Of a DNA stretch of 64,000 bases, positions 43,387 to 56,882 are shown in pieces. Position 1 is the first letter of the stretch. The number at the start of each line of letters is the position of its first letter. The DNA comes from Corynebacterium sanguinis. GTDB lineage: Bacteria > Actinomycetota > Actinomycetes > Mycobacteriales > Mycobacteriaceae. The position numbers were made by a program, and so were the translations under genes. The notes beneath the pieces were generated by a model. It was not told the origin of the DNA. It saw only the letters and a program-made list of their open reading frames with translations, and did not search any database. The stretch spans positions 868,001 through 932,000 of the forward strand of contig NZ_CP038157.1 in NCBI RefSeq assembly GCF_007641235.1, written 5' to 3'.

Positions 43387-43761
43387 GTGAACCTGGATAT
43401 CGAGCCGCTTTACGCGCAGGTGGCCACCTTCATTCAAGACCTCATCATGGAGGGCTCTGTAAAGCCCGGACAGCGAGCGCCCTCTACCAACGAGCTCGCA
43501 ACGTTTCACGAAATCAATCCCGCCACCGCGCGAAAAGGCTTGAGCTTGCTTGTCGACGACGGCGTGTTGGAGAAGCGACGGGGCATAGGAATGTTTGTCA
43601 CTCCGCAGGCTCGGGAGGTGATCCTTGCGCAGCGTCGCGAGGGATTCGCCGGCGATTTCATCGCGCCCATGATTGATGAAGCGCTGCGCCTGGGGTACTC
43701 CGCCCACGACTTGAGAGACCTCGTTGGCCGCGTTGCTGCAAGCCGTGGCATGTATCGTTAA
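43387..43761 (+). CDS. GntR-family regulator, YtrA type
   Basis: 124 residues from GTG 43387, with GAGG 6 bp upstream. The wHTH (about 8-75) reads PLYAQVATFIQDLIMEGSVKPGQRAPSTNELATFHEINPATARKGLSLLVDDGVLEKRRGIGMFVT, the GntR pattern. The short C-terminal dimerisation helix pair (QRREGFAGDFIAPMIDEALRLGYSAHDLRDLV) is that of YtrA members, too small to bind an effector of FadR/HutC type. YtrA genes normally lead an ABC-transporter operon; here only the rRNA leader follows. Confidence 0.85.
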   Translation: MNLDIEPLYAQVATFIQDLIMEGSVKPGQRAPSTNELATFHEINPATARKGLSLLVDDGVLEKRRGIGMFVTPQAREVILAQRREGFAGDFIAPMIDEALRLGYSAHDLRDLVGRVAASRGMYR

Positions 43762-44335
43762 AACCCTGTTTTGCCTGGGGGTTTGTGTTTGGTTGTGGGG
43801 GTGTGTAACTTTGTGTGAGTCAGCGAGACCGACAACGCCCCGCCGGAGTGAGTTCTGGTGAGATGGCGGACAGGAAAACTACCGCTGGTGCCTCCTTTGA
43901 TTGGTTGCGATTAGTGTCGCGGCTGGTTGGGTGTGCGTGTGTTGTGTGAGAACTCGATAGTGTGCCAATGTACTTTTTTGTTTTTGTTTGTGGTTTGTTG
44001 TGGTGTGCATTGTGGCGTGCCTGGCCTGCACTGTGGTGTGGGTGGGTGTGTGCTGGTGGTGGTGTCGTGAACCTTTGATGGCGATGTCACCCTGTGGCGC
44101 ATGTTTTGTGTCATGGTGTGCGGTTTGATCGTAATGAATCGCGGGTGTGGCCCTGTTTGGTGCGTGGGTTGTGTGGTTTTCCTCGTCGGATGCGCATGGT
44201 CTGTGTTGGGGTTGCACGGTAAATATTTTTTGAATTGAAGGTTTTGCCAGTACTGCCTCGCGGGTTTTTCTTGTGGGGTGGTGTGGTTTGTTTTTGTTGG
44301 GTTTGGGCTTTTCACGAGTTCTGAATTTCTTCTTT
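43762..44335 (+). promoter_or_regulatory. rRNA operon leader
   Basis: 574 bp of G/T-rich DNA with no supported gene. A box-A-like antitermination element, TGTGTGAGAACT, lies at 43943-43954 and recurs before 23S rRNA. Promoters must lie in 43762-43940, but no unambiguous -35/-10 pair was found. Confidence 0.6.
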
Positions 44336-49425
<5,090 letters not shown>

Positions 49426-49550
49426 ACCACACCAAAAGTGTGTGTGCGACGCGTCCACTATGCAGTATCTGACACACCACACCCCCCCACCACCGTTAAC
49501 AGCACGGTGGCAGTGTCACAACAACAATAAAATATGTGTACCCCACGATT

Positions 49551-49671
49551 GTGTCGGTGGTTGATGGCGGCGGGGAAACGCCCGGACCCATTCCGAACCC
49601 GGAAGCTAAGCCCGCCCGCGCTGATGGTACTGCCCCCGGGAGGGGGTGGGAGAGTAAGTTACCGCCGACCC
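49551..49671 (+). rRNA. rrf: 5S ribosomal RNA
   Basis: About 121 nt. The terminal stem GTCGGTGG pairs with CCGCCGAC; the core CCCATTCCGAACCCGGAAGC and GGTACTGC are typical 5S sequences. Confidence 0.93.
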
Positions 49672-49688
49672 AACAACTTAACAACACA

Positions 49689-49731
49689 CAAGCAGCCGCA
49701 CCCCCAAAAACACAGGGGGGTGCGGCTGCTT
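49689..49731 (+). terminator. rRNA operon terminator
   Basis: AGCAGCCGCACCCCC (49689-49703) pairs perfectly with GGGGGTGCGGCTGCT (49714-49728), followed by TTTT. Confidence 0.95.
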
Positions 49732-49841
49732 TTGCGTGCGCCACCCAACGAGAGCCAGTTGAACTGCGCGCACCGAAAGACACGCGAAGAGTCAACGCGC
49801 GCCTTGACTTCCTTGTTGAGGCTGCTTTCACAATCGCCCCC

Positions 49842-50470
49842 AGTCCGAATTGTGCACACCACCCACTCCGCCACGGCAGAGTCGAACGACGCCTCGAGCA
49901 CTCCAGTCCGCATGGCGCACACCACCAACTCCGCCACCACAGAGTCAGGATGGCGCTATGGTCCGTATTGCGGACTGCGCCACGGCAGAGTCGGGAACAA
50001 ATTCATCGAGCCGGCTCAGTAAAGCGAGCACGAAGTATTCACAACTCTGCAGCGGCAGAGTTAGGTGGCGTTTCCCGAAGCCGTTTCGTGGTGCGCCAAC
50101 ATACTTCGCTCTCGGCTCGTCCACACTGCGGACTCTGCCACGGCAGAGTGAGATGATGCTCGAACCAACGCATCGCTCGATCCACGAGCGCTCCACCCCC
50201 GGCCACTCCGCATCGCGGACTCCGCCAACTCCGCCACGGCAGAGTCGAAGGACGTGCCGGCTTATACGGTGAAGCCAAAGCGCCTCGTCTTCGATGAGCG
50301 CGCACAGTAGACTCCGCAGCTGCAGAGTTAGATTACTCGAGCCACCGCCTCGGTCAAGCTGATAATGCTCCGCCCATGGCCACTCGCAGGGCGTGCCCCA
50401 TTAACTCCGCCACGGCAGAGTCCGAGCGTCGTAAAGTGTGCACTCCCCACGCCAGTCCGCACTGCGGACT
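49842..50470. repeat. Array of eight 18-bp palindromic repeats plus a second palindrome family
   Basis: Core A is ACTC(C/T)GCCACGGCAGAGT, a near-palindrome with 8-base arms. Copies are at 49865-49882, 49928-49945, 49974-49991, 50044-50061, 50132-50149, 50228-50245, 50311-50328 and 50404-50421, spaced 46-96 bp. Core B, AGTCCGCACTGCGGACT (perfect at 50454-50470), recurs in weaker form at 49842-49858, 49904-49920, 49960-49976, 50118-50134 and 50205-50221. B often abuts or overlaps A. The 743-bp gap between the rrn terminator and the next gene holds nothing else; open frames here are repeat-driven and unconvincing. Confidence 0.85.
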
Positions 50471-50474
50471 CCCC

Positions 50475-51446
50475 TTAGGACACCTCCAAGAACCCGGGGA
50501 CACCGAACTCACGCTCCGCGCCCGTAAGGGGATCGCGGAAGCCGAGGTAAACCGACTTCAACCGCATGGGCACCGCGAAGTCCTCCTCCCCGAAGGGGTT
50601 GACGGTGGGGTACACGGGGTCTCCGAGAATGGGTGCTTCAGCCTCGTTCATCTGCACCCGCAGCTGGTGGGTGCGACCGGTGACGGGCTCGAGGAGGTAG
50701 CGCGCGAGGGGGAATGTAACGCTGTGGAGGGATTGCATGGTGGGGGCGTCGATACGCAGTGCCTCGCGCACGTGAGTGAGCGCGTTGGGTTCCCTGCCCT
50801 CGATCACGGTGGAGGCGATCTCGCCATGCTGTTTGTCAATGTGGTGGTGCCATGATGTGGGCGCGGTGATGCCGATGTCTTCGGCTATCGCTTCATAGTG
50901 CTTGCGAACCTGCCGGGCGGCGAAGAGCTCCTGGTAGGCGCCGCGGTGCTGTCTTTGCTTCGTCAGCAGGAGTAGCCCCGAGGTCATGCGGTCGAGGCGG
51001 TGGGCGGGCGTGAGGTCTTCGTTGCCGGTTGCGCGGCGCAGCCGCACGGTGGCGGATTCGGTGATGTGCGCGGCGCGTGGCATCGTCGCTAAGAATGGTG
51101 GCTTGTCCACCACGAGGATGGTGTCGTCCTCGTAAACCGTCTCGATGTCGTAGGGAACGGGCTTTTCGGGGGCCGGCCGGCGGTAAAAGAAGACGTCCGT
51201 GCCTGGCTGCACGAGCTGATCTGGGTGCAGCGCGGTGCCGTCGCGGAGGACAACTTCCCCGGAATCGAAGCGTTCCAGAACCGCGGAGTCATCGTCATCC
51301 GGGTGCCGATGCCGCTGCTCAGCGATGACGCGGGCGATGAAATCGAATGCTGTGACCGGGTCGCCGTCGGGAAGCCGCACGCGGCTCGCGCCCAAACCAC
51401 TTCGAGGGGGCAAAGGAATTGCCCCGTTTTTCTTCCTCCGCACCAT
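50475..51446 (-). CDS. RluA-family pseudouridine synthase
   Basis: 323 residues. The catalytic Asp is in the motif HRLDRMTSGLLLL near residue 147; DDTILVVDKPPFLATMP precedes it and the C-terminal PVTGRTHQLRVQMN is the family's RTHQIR element. It isomerises uridine in rRNA or tRNA; the target cannot be told. An N-terminal 85-residue stretch (ASRVRLPDGDPVTAFDFIARVI) may be an S4-like RNA-binding lobe. The stop is 4 bp from the last palindrome of the repeat array. Confidence 0.88.
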   Translation of the reverse strand: MVRRKKNGAIPLPPRSGLGASRVRLPDGDPVTAFDFIARVIAEQRHRHPDDDDSAVLERFDSGEVVLRDGTALHPDQLVQPGTDVFFYRRPAPEKPVPYDIETVYEDDTILVVDKPPFLATMPRAAHITESATVRLRRATGNEDLTPAHRLDRMTSGLLLLTKQRQHRGAYQELFAARQVRKHYEAIAEDIGITAPTSWHHHIDKQHGEIASTVIEGREPNALTHVREALRIDAPTMQSLHSVTFPLARYLLEPVTGRTHQLRVQMNEAEAPILGDPVYPTVNPFGEEDFAVPMRLKSVYLGFRDPLTGAEREFGVPGFLEVS

Positions 51447-51466
51447 AATTGCGCTAAGTTTACTGC

Positions 51467-51613
51467 ATGGATTTTAACGCTATTCTCACGCCGCTCGTGG
51501 CGTTCTTCTCTGACGGTATTGGCAAGATCATCTTCGACGTACTGCAGGCGATCTACGGCTTCCTGTACCCGTCGAACGCTGACGCGGCGTACCCCATCGA
51601 GATCCCGAAATAA
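51467..51613 (+). CDS. Tiny amphipathic protein, possibly mycomembrane porin-like
   Basis: 48 residues, beginning MDFNAILTPLVAFFSDGIGK. The central helix (about 10-34) has Asp16, Lys20, Asp24 and Gln27 on one face and Ile, Phe and Leu elsewhere, with no signal peptide. This size, pattern and lack of signal resemble corynebacterial PorA/PorH channel peptides, but I see no firm sequence match. No ribosome binding site exists; TAAGTT at 51455-51460 ends 6 bp before ATG, as expected for a leaderless transcript. It is divergent from the pseudouridine synthase gene. Confidence 0.6.
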   Translation: MDFNAILTPLVAFFSDGIGKIIFDVLQAIYGFLYPSNADAAYPIEIPK

Positions 51614-51740
51614 GCACTAGCGACCACAGACTCAGCCCACCGCGGGGCGCTAGAATAAGGGTGTAGAAGCGATCCGGTTCGAGCACGAATCACAGTCAGG
51701 TTAGGGCCGGAACGCACCGACAACCGAAAGGGTGTTTCCC

Positions 51741-52640
51741 ATGACTAGCGCAAACCGCGAAGACATTGTGGTCGTTGCCGTTGACGGCTCCCCCGCGTCC
51801 GACAACGCAGTGCGATGGGCGGCGAACACCGCCGCAAAGCGCGACATCTCCCTGAAGCTCGCGGCCAGCTACACCATGCCCCAGTTCTTGTACGCGGAAG
51901 GCATGGTTCCGCCACAAGAGCTTTTCGACGACCTCCAGCGCGAGACCACGGCCAAGATTGATGCCGCCCGTGAGCTCGCGCTGAGCATCGCCCCTGACAT
52001 CCGGATCGGTCACGCGGTCGCGGAGGGCTCGCCGATTGACATGCTCCTTGAGATGTCGAACGACGCGACCATGATCGTCATGGGCTCGCGCGGCCTCGGC
52101 GGGCTCTCGGGCATGGTCCTGGGCTCCGTTTCCGGCGCTGTGGTGTCGCACGCCTCCTGCCCCGTCGTAGTAGTCCGCGAGGACAACAACGTCACCGAGG
52201 ACAACAAGTACGGTCCTGTGGTGGTTGGCGTCGACGGCTCCGAGGTGTCCAAGCGAGCGACCGAGGTCGCCTTCGAGGAGGCCGTCGCCCGCGACGCGGA
52301 ACTCGTCGCCGTCCACACCTGGATCGACGCCCCCATCCAAGGCCCCGGCTCCGGTTACGCGATCACCGAAGATTACTGGTACGCCATGCAGCAGGAGAAG
52401 GAAGAGAAGCTGTCCACCTACCTGAGCGGGCTGCAGGAGCAGTACGGCGATGTCCCGGTGCGCAAGATCATCACCCGCGATCGTCCCGTCCGGGCTCTGA
52501 CGGAGGCGGCGCGAGGCGCGCAGCTACTGATCACGGGCTCCCACGGGCGCGGTGGTTTCAAGGGAATGCTGCTAGGATCTACGTCGCGTGCGCTCTTGCA
52601 GTCCGCACCGTGCCCCATGATGGTTGTTCGCGGAATCTGA
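51741..52640 (+). CDS. Universal stress protein, two USP domains
   Basis: 299 residues from ATG 51741, with GAAAGGG about 8 bp upstream. Both halves keep the ATP-binding loop G-x2-G-x9-G-S/T: GSRGLGGLSGMVLGSVSGAVV near 120 and GSHGRGGFKGMLLGSTSRALL near 270, preceded by VVAVDGSPASDNA and VVGVDGSEVSKRA. It is the canonical tandem-USP form of actinobacteria, distinct from the degenerate protein at 23717. Role is in stress and stationary-phase survival; no regulator is adjacent. Confidence 0.9.
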   Translation: MTSANREDIVVVAVDGSPASDNAVRWAANTAAKRDISLKLAASYTMPQFLYAEGMVPPQELFDDLQRETTAKIDAARELALSIAPDIRIGHAVAEGSPIDMLLEMSNDATMIVMGSRGLGGLSGMVLGSVSGAVVSHASCPVVVVREDNNVTEDNKYGPVVVGVDGSEVSKRATEVAFEEAVARDAELVAVHTWIDAPIQGPGSGYAITEDYWYAMQQEKEEKLSTYLSGLQEQYGDVPVRKIITRDRPVRALTEAARGAQLLITGSHGRGGFKGMLLGSTSRALLQSAPCPMMVVRGI

Positions 52641-52747
52641 ATCGTTTCCGACTCGTAACCGAAATTGGGTAGTTTGGTGCAGAGAAGCGTGCGGCAATGA
52701 TGCACAATAGAGAAGACATTGATCGCTACTTGAAAGGAACTTGAACT

Positions 52748-53008
52748 ATGACCTGGGGTTGGATTGGTTGGATCATCATCGGTGGCATCGCTGGTTGGGT
52801 TGCTTCGATGATTAAGGGCCGCGACGCTCAGATGGGCATCCCGCTGAACATTATCGTCGGCATCATCGGCGGCCTGCTCGGCGGCTGGCTGCTCGGCCTG
52901 TTCATGGACGACCCGATGAGCAACATCTTCATGAGCTTCATCACCTGCCTGTTTGGTGCAGTGATCCTGCTGACCATCGTGAACATGTTCAGCGGTTCGC
53001 GCCGCTAA
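52748..53008 (+). CDS. GlsB/YeaQ/YmgE-family small membrane protein
   Basis: 86 residues with three membrane helices: WGWIGWIIIGGIAGWVASMI, GIPLNIIVGIIGGLLGGWLLGLFM and MSFITCLFGAVILLTIVNMF. The GxxxG-rich pattern and G-R-D-A-Q-M-G-I-P-L-N-I-I-V-G-I-I-G-G sequence are the transglycosylase-associated (GlsB) family signature. Members accumulate under general or envelope stress. GAAAGGAAC precedes ATG. Own terminator follows. Confidence 0.92.
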   Translation: MTWGWIGWIIIGGIAGWVASMIKGRDAQMGIPLNIIVGIIGGLLGGWLLGLFMDDPMSNIFMSFITCLFGAVILLTIVNMFSGSRR

Positions 53009-53025
53009 GCGCTTCGACCGCTGCC

Positions 53026-53070
53026 AAGCGGCCACCACTGTGCCTTAAGGTGCGGTGGGGGCCGCTTTTT
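53026..53070 (+). terminator. Terminator after the GlsB-family gene
   Basis: AAGCGGCCaCCACtG pairs with CgGTGGgGGCCGCTT around an AT-rich loop, followed by T5. Confidence 0.88.
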
Positions 53071-53150
53071 GCCTACCCGGGCTGGTGTGAACGTACCGGT
53101 TTGTCTATATTGAGTAGGGAACGATTTAGGGTGACAGACAAGGGGTAGAG

Positions 53151-53783
53151 GTGACGACCGGATCGCCGGGCAAGAAGAAGGCACCCGCGCGGCGCCGAAA
53201 TCGGCCAACACCGCGGGACCGGCTTCTCGACGCAGCGACGAAGCTCTTCACCGAAGAGGGCATCCGCGTCATCGGCATTGACCGCATCCTCCGTGAGGCA
53301 GACGTCGCTAAGGCGTCGCTCTACTCGCTGCTCGGCTCGAAAGACAACCTCGTCATCGCGTACCTCGAAGAGCTCGACAAGGGCTACCGCAGCCGCTGGC
53401 AGGCGCGGACAGAGAAGACCCGCGATACCGACCAGAAGATCCTCGCCTTCTTTGACATGGCGATCGAGGAAGAACCCCAAAAGGAGTTCCGCGGGTCCCC
53501 CTTCCTCAACGCCGCCAATGAATACCCCCGCCCGGAAACCGACTCCGAGCGACGCATCGTCGCGGCGGCTACGGCGCACCGGGAGTGGCTGCACTCGACC
53601 ATGACCCAGCTTCTCACCGCGAAAAACGGCTACGCGTCCGACCAGCAAGCAGACCAGCTGCTCATTTTCTTAGAGGGTGGGCTGTCCGGCGCACGGATTT
53701 TGCGCAACACCGGGCCCTTGGAAACGGGCCGCGAGCTCGCGGTTGAACTGCTCGCGGCGCCGGCGATCGACTACTCCATCTGA
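53151..53783 (+). CDS. TetR-family regulator
   Basis: 210 residues from GTG 53151. A basic N-terminal arm (KKKAPARRRNRPTPRD) precedes the TetR HTH: RLLDAATKLFTEEGIRVIGIDRILREADVAKASLYSLLGSKDNLVIAYL. The C-terminal ligand pocket domain contains PFLNAANEYP and is typical of the AcrR/TetR_C_11 group. No divergent transporter is present, and it overlaps by 13 bp the convergent yidC paralogue, so its target is not obvious from context. Confidence 0.9.
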   Translation: MTTGSPGKKKAPARRRNRPTPRDRLLDAATKLFTEEGIRVIGIDRILREADVAKASLYSLLGSKDNLVIAYLEELDKGYRSRWQARTEKTRDTDQKILAFFDMAIEEEPQKEFRGSPFLNAANEYPRPETDSERRIVAAATAHREWLHSTMTQLLTAKNGYASDQQADQLLIFLEGGLSGARILRNTGPLETGRELAVELLAAPAIDYSI

Positions 53784-54904
53784 GAATCGTCAGACGAGCC
53801 GCGCTGCTTCCTCTCCGCGATACGTTTTCTCCTAATCTCCCGCATTGCTTCACGACGCTGGGCGTTCGCGCGCTTCTTCTCCGCCTTCGCCTCTTCGGCG
53901 GCGGCCTTGTCCGCGTCCTTCTCAGCCCTGATCTCGGTGCGCACCTGCGCGTAAGCCGAGGGGTTGGACATGGCCGAGAGCTTCCTGCGCCGGCGCGATC
54001 GCTTCTTGTCGCGTGCCTCGCGGCGGTGGGAGAGCTCCACGCTTTTCTTCTCCAAGATGTGGGCGCGGTGGTCGTCGGCAAGCGGATAAAGCTTGACCAT
54101 CAGATACCACAGCACGATCGTCTGAATAAAGGTGAAGAAGTTTCCGCTAACCCAGTACAGCAGCAGGGCGATGGGGACCAAGCCCGTCAGCCCGGCGAAC
54201 GCCAGGCCAAGGCCGGCGACGGGTACCAGTGCCCAGATGAACACGTAGGAGCGGTGCGCCAGTGCGCTTCCCCAGTCCAGCGTGGATCGCGAGCGAATCT
54301 GCGAGATCGCCAGGTTGAGCGTCGTGAAGCAGACTGCGGCGAGGAGCATCGGGATCGCGAGGGCGCGGACGTCGGCAAGCGTTGTGCCCAGATGGGCGAA
54401 CTGCTCGGGCGTCATTGAGACGTACGCGGGCAAAGGCACACCGAGGAGCGTCGAAGCGCGGAAGGACTCCACCTCGGCCGGGCTGAGCACGCCCAGCGAG
54501 TGGCCCGCTGAGGAAGAGGGCACCGCCATCCGCAGCAACAAGCGGTACAGGCCGAGGAAGAACGGAATCTGAATCAGCGCAGGTAGGCACCCCGCCAGCG
54601 GGTTGTAGTTGTACTCCTTGTGCAGCTCCTTCTTCGCGCGCTCGTGCGCCTGGATGCTCTCGGGGGTGATCTCATCGGCGTACTGCGCCTCAATCTCCGC
54701 CAAGCGGGGGCGCATCAACACAACCACGCGGGCAGTCTTGTACGTGTACCACTGCAAAGGAACGATGACGATGCGGATTGTCACCACCAGCAAAACCACC
54801 GACGCGACCCAAGAGTTCGAGCTTTCCATTCCGAAAACTCCGGCGAGGAGCCAGTGCCAGAACTTCATCACCGCCGATACGGGGTAGACAAAGGCATCAA
54901 TCAT
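53771..54904 (-). CDS. yidC: YidC/Oxa1-type membrane protein insertase
   Basis: 377 residues. Oxa1 core: IRIVIVPLQWYTYKTARVVVLMRPRLAEI (first helix and coiled region with positive groove Arg44), NPLAGCLPALIQIPFFLGLYRLL, PMLLAAVCFTTLNLAIS and VPIALLLYWVSGNFFTFIQTIV. A long basic tail (300-377) is typical of Gram-positive members and binds ribosomes. The main yidC normally lies with rnpA and rpmH near dnaA; none of these is here, so this is probably a second copy. Confidence 0.9.
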   Translation of the reverse strand: MIDAFVYPVSAVMKFWHWLLAGVFGMESSNSWVASVVLLVVTIRIVIVPLQWYTYKTARVVVLMRPRLAEIEAQYADEITPESIQAHERAKKELHKEYNYNPLAGCLPALIQIPFFLGLYRLLLRMAVPSSSAGHSLGVLSPAEVESFRASTLLGVPLPAYVSMTPEQFAHLGTTLADVRALAIPMLLAAVCFTTLNLAISQIRSRSTLDWGSALAHRSYVFIWALVPVAGLGLAFAGLTGLVPIALLLYWVSGNFFTFIQTIVLWYLMVKLYPLADDHRAHILEKKSVELSHRREARDKKRSRRRRKLSAMSNPSAYAQVRTEIRAEKDADKAAAEEAKAEKKRANAQRREAMREIRRKRIAERKQRGSSDDSQME

Positions 54905-54956
54905 CGGGCAAATACCACCTATTGGGTCGACTGGGCAACTAGGTTAATGTTAGGCC

Positions 54957-55757
54957 ATGCTCTCCACCCAGCCGCCACCCGTCGCCCCGCCGCGACGGCG
55001 CACCAGCGCGAGCCAGGTCGTTGGCGAAGCGCTGCTCACCTTTGGCGTGTTGCTCCTGCTCTTCGCGTTCTACGAAGCGTTTTGGACAAACCTCGCCTCG
55101 GCGAAACTGCAAAACAATGCCGAAAACTCCCTTGAGCAGCAGTGGGTCAACCCCCGCACCGCATCGACGCGCGAGCTGGGCGAGGCGTTCGCCCGCATGT
55201 ACATCCCGGCGTTCGGCTCCGACTACCAGTTCGCGATTATCGAGGGCGTCGACGAGCAGGACCTTTTGGCCGGGCCCGGCCGCTACCCCGATACCCAGTT
55301 GCCCGGGGAGCCAGGTAACTTCGCCGTCGCCGGGCACCGCGTGGGCAAGGGCGCTCCCTTCAACGACCTGGGTGCCCTTCGCGCGTGCGACGCAATCGTG
55401 GTGGAAACGCAAACGCAGTGGGTTACCTACAGGGTGCTGCCCATGGCTACCGACGCGGGCACCCGCTCCGCCGAGGCCTCCGGTTGCCTGCCGGGCGACA
55501 TCGCGCAGAGGGTCATCGGCGGCGACTACTCCCAGGTTCAAGGCCGCCACATCACGCTGCCTAACGACGTCAGCGTTCTCAACCCTGTGCCGGGAACGGC
55601 CACCGTGGCCGTCGCGCCGGGCGCCGTCGGCATCCTAACGCTGACAACGTGCCACCCGCAGTTCTCCAACGCGGAGCGCATGATCATCCACGCGGTGCAG
55701 ACCGAAGCAACGGACAAAGCCGCCGGAATTCCGGCGGCAATGACGGAGGTGAGTTAA
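54957..55757 (+). CDS. Class E sortase
   Basis: 266 residues. One N-terminal membrane anchor (VVGEALLTFGVLLLLFAFYEAFW, about 21-43). The beta-barrel holds the catalytic His in AGHRVGKG near 128, Cys in LTLTTCHPQFSNAERMIIHA near 231 and Arg two turns later in the same segment. Class E sortases are the housekeeping enzymes of actinobacteria, anchoring LAXTG-type proteins to the cell wall. It is translationally coupled (TAAATG) to the small gene that follows. Confidence 0.9.
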   Translation: MLSTQPPPVAPPRRRTSASQVVGEALLTFGVLLLLFAFYEAFWTNLASAKLQNNAENSLEQQWVNPRTASTRELGEAFARMYIPAFGSDYQFAIIEGVDEQDLLAGPGRYPDTQLPGEPGNFAVAGHRVGKGAPFNDLGALRACDAIVVETQTQWVTYRVLPMATDAGTRSAEASGCLPGDIAQRVIGGDYSQVQGRHITLPNDVSVLNPVPGTATVAVAPGAVGILTLTTCHPQFSNAERMIIHAVQTEATDKAAGIPAAMTEVS

Positions 55758-55910
55758 ATGTACGAGGCCATGTGGCACCTGCTGCCCGGACCGAAGCCCG
55801 TCAAGGTGCTGCTCGCCCTTGCGCTGGCCGTCGCCGTGTTCTTCCTGCTCATGGAAGTGGTCTTCCCGTGGGTTTCCACTCAGATGCCGTACAACGACGT
55901 CGTTGTGTAG
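55758..55910 (+). CDS. Small membrane protein coupled to sortase
   Basis: 50 residues, starting MYEAMWHLLPGPKPVKVLLA, with one strong helix (KVLLALALAVAVFFLLMEVVFPWV). The start abuts the sortase stop and has GGAGGTGAG as ribosome binding site inside the sortase gene. Similar short helices follow class E sortase genes in corynebacteria; the C-terminus TQMPYNDVVV would face outward. Possibly a sortase partner. Confidence 0.7.
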   Translation: MYEAMWHLLPGPKPVKVLLALALAVAVFFLLMEVVFPWVSTQMPYNDVVV

Positions 55911-55913
55911 CGT

Positions 55914-56882
55914 CTAGCGGCCCAGCACCTCTGCGACGGTCTTCGCCATCGTCTCTTGGCCGTTCGGCGTCGGGTGCGCGGGGTAGGAATTCGTGTCGGA
56001 GCCGTCGATGTCGGCCCAGCGCTCCTTGGGCACGGCGCATGAGGTGTGGTGCTCGACGTCGTCAGGCAGCACAAAGATCGCGCCGCTGGCCTCCGCGGAC
56101 TGTTTCACCGCGTTGTTGATCGCAGCGGTGAGCCACACGGCCCACTCGACGCCCTCACGCCCCACCTGCTCCGTCAGCTCGCACTGCTGTTCCACCGACA
56201 CCAACGGGGTGTAGCCGGTGGCGATCACGATCGCGGTCGGGGCCTGCTTGCGGATCTCATCGTGAACCGCGGTCAACTTGGACGGTAGCTCCGCGAGGCG
56301 CTGGGCGGTGGGCAGGGCGAACTCCTGGGCGCAGTTGCGGTCCGAGCCCTCCATCATCTCGTTAATGCAGCGGGCGATGTTGGCGAAGTCCATGTCGTTG
56401 CCGCCGATGGAGATCGTGACCAGGTCAGCGTCGCGCGGCAGGCTTTCGATCTGCGGGGCGATGTTGACGTTCTCGTCCTCCTCGATGCGCGGGCCCATAA
56501 TGTTTTCCGTCGTCGAGCCCTGGCACGTGGCGTCCGTGAACTCGACCGAGCGGCCGAGGCGATTCGCGAGCTCGTTCGGGTAGTTGTCCTTCGACTTCGC
56601 ACAGAAGCTGGAGTCTGCCTTCTCGCCCGTTGCCGAGCCCATCGACGCATACGAATCGCCCATGGCGACGTAGACGTCGATGTCGGAGGGCTCAAGGTCG
56701 GCGATTGGCATCATCGCGGTGGCCTGCTCGCGGGTGGGGTTCGGGTCGACAGTCGGGGTCACGCCTAGGGGCGGGGCGACCGACGTGTGCGTGCTCACGT
56801 TGTCGATCGGTGTGGATTGACACCCCGTAAGCAGGAACGCGGAGGTGACGGCGGTGGCGGCGAATGCCGCGACACGCCTCAT
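55914..56882 (-). CDS. Secreted SGNH/GDSL hydrolase lipoprotein
   Basis: 322 residues from ATG 56882, which overlaps the upstream stop as ATGA. The signal peptide ends in lipobox LLTGC. SGNH blocks are MGDSYASMGSA (nucleophile Ser), ITISIGGNDMDFA (oxyanion Gly/Asn) and the late HPTPNGQ with Asp-x2-His equivalents. Six cysteines suggest disulphides. It resembles secreted actinobacterial esterases, probably acting on lipid or cell-wall ester bonds. Its start couples it to the Nudix-LOG gene. Confidence 0.88.
   Translation of the reverse strand: MRRVAAFAATAVTSAFLLTGCQSTPIDNVSTHTSVAPPLGVTPTVDPNPTREQATAMMPIADLEPSDIDVYVAMGDSYASMGSATGEKADSSFCAKSKDNYPNELANRLGRSVEFTDATCQGSTTENIMGPRIEEDENVNIAPQIESLPRDADLVTISIGGNDMDFANIARCINEMMEGSDRNCAQEFALPTAQRLAELPSKLTAVHDEIRKQAPTAIVIATGYTPLVSVEQQCELTEQVGREGVEWAVWLTAAINNAVKQSAEASGAIFVLPDDVEHHTSCAVPKERWADIDGSDTNSYPAHPTPNGQETMAKTVAEVLGR

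Noticed and set aside
49842..50470. CRISPR array
   Set aside because: Repeats are 18 bp, imperfect and spaced 46-96 bp with no uniform spacers, and no cas genes are in the window.
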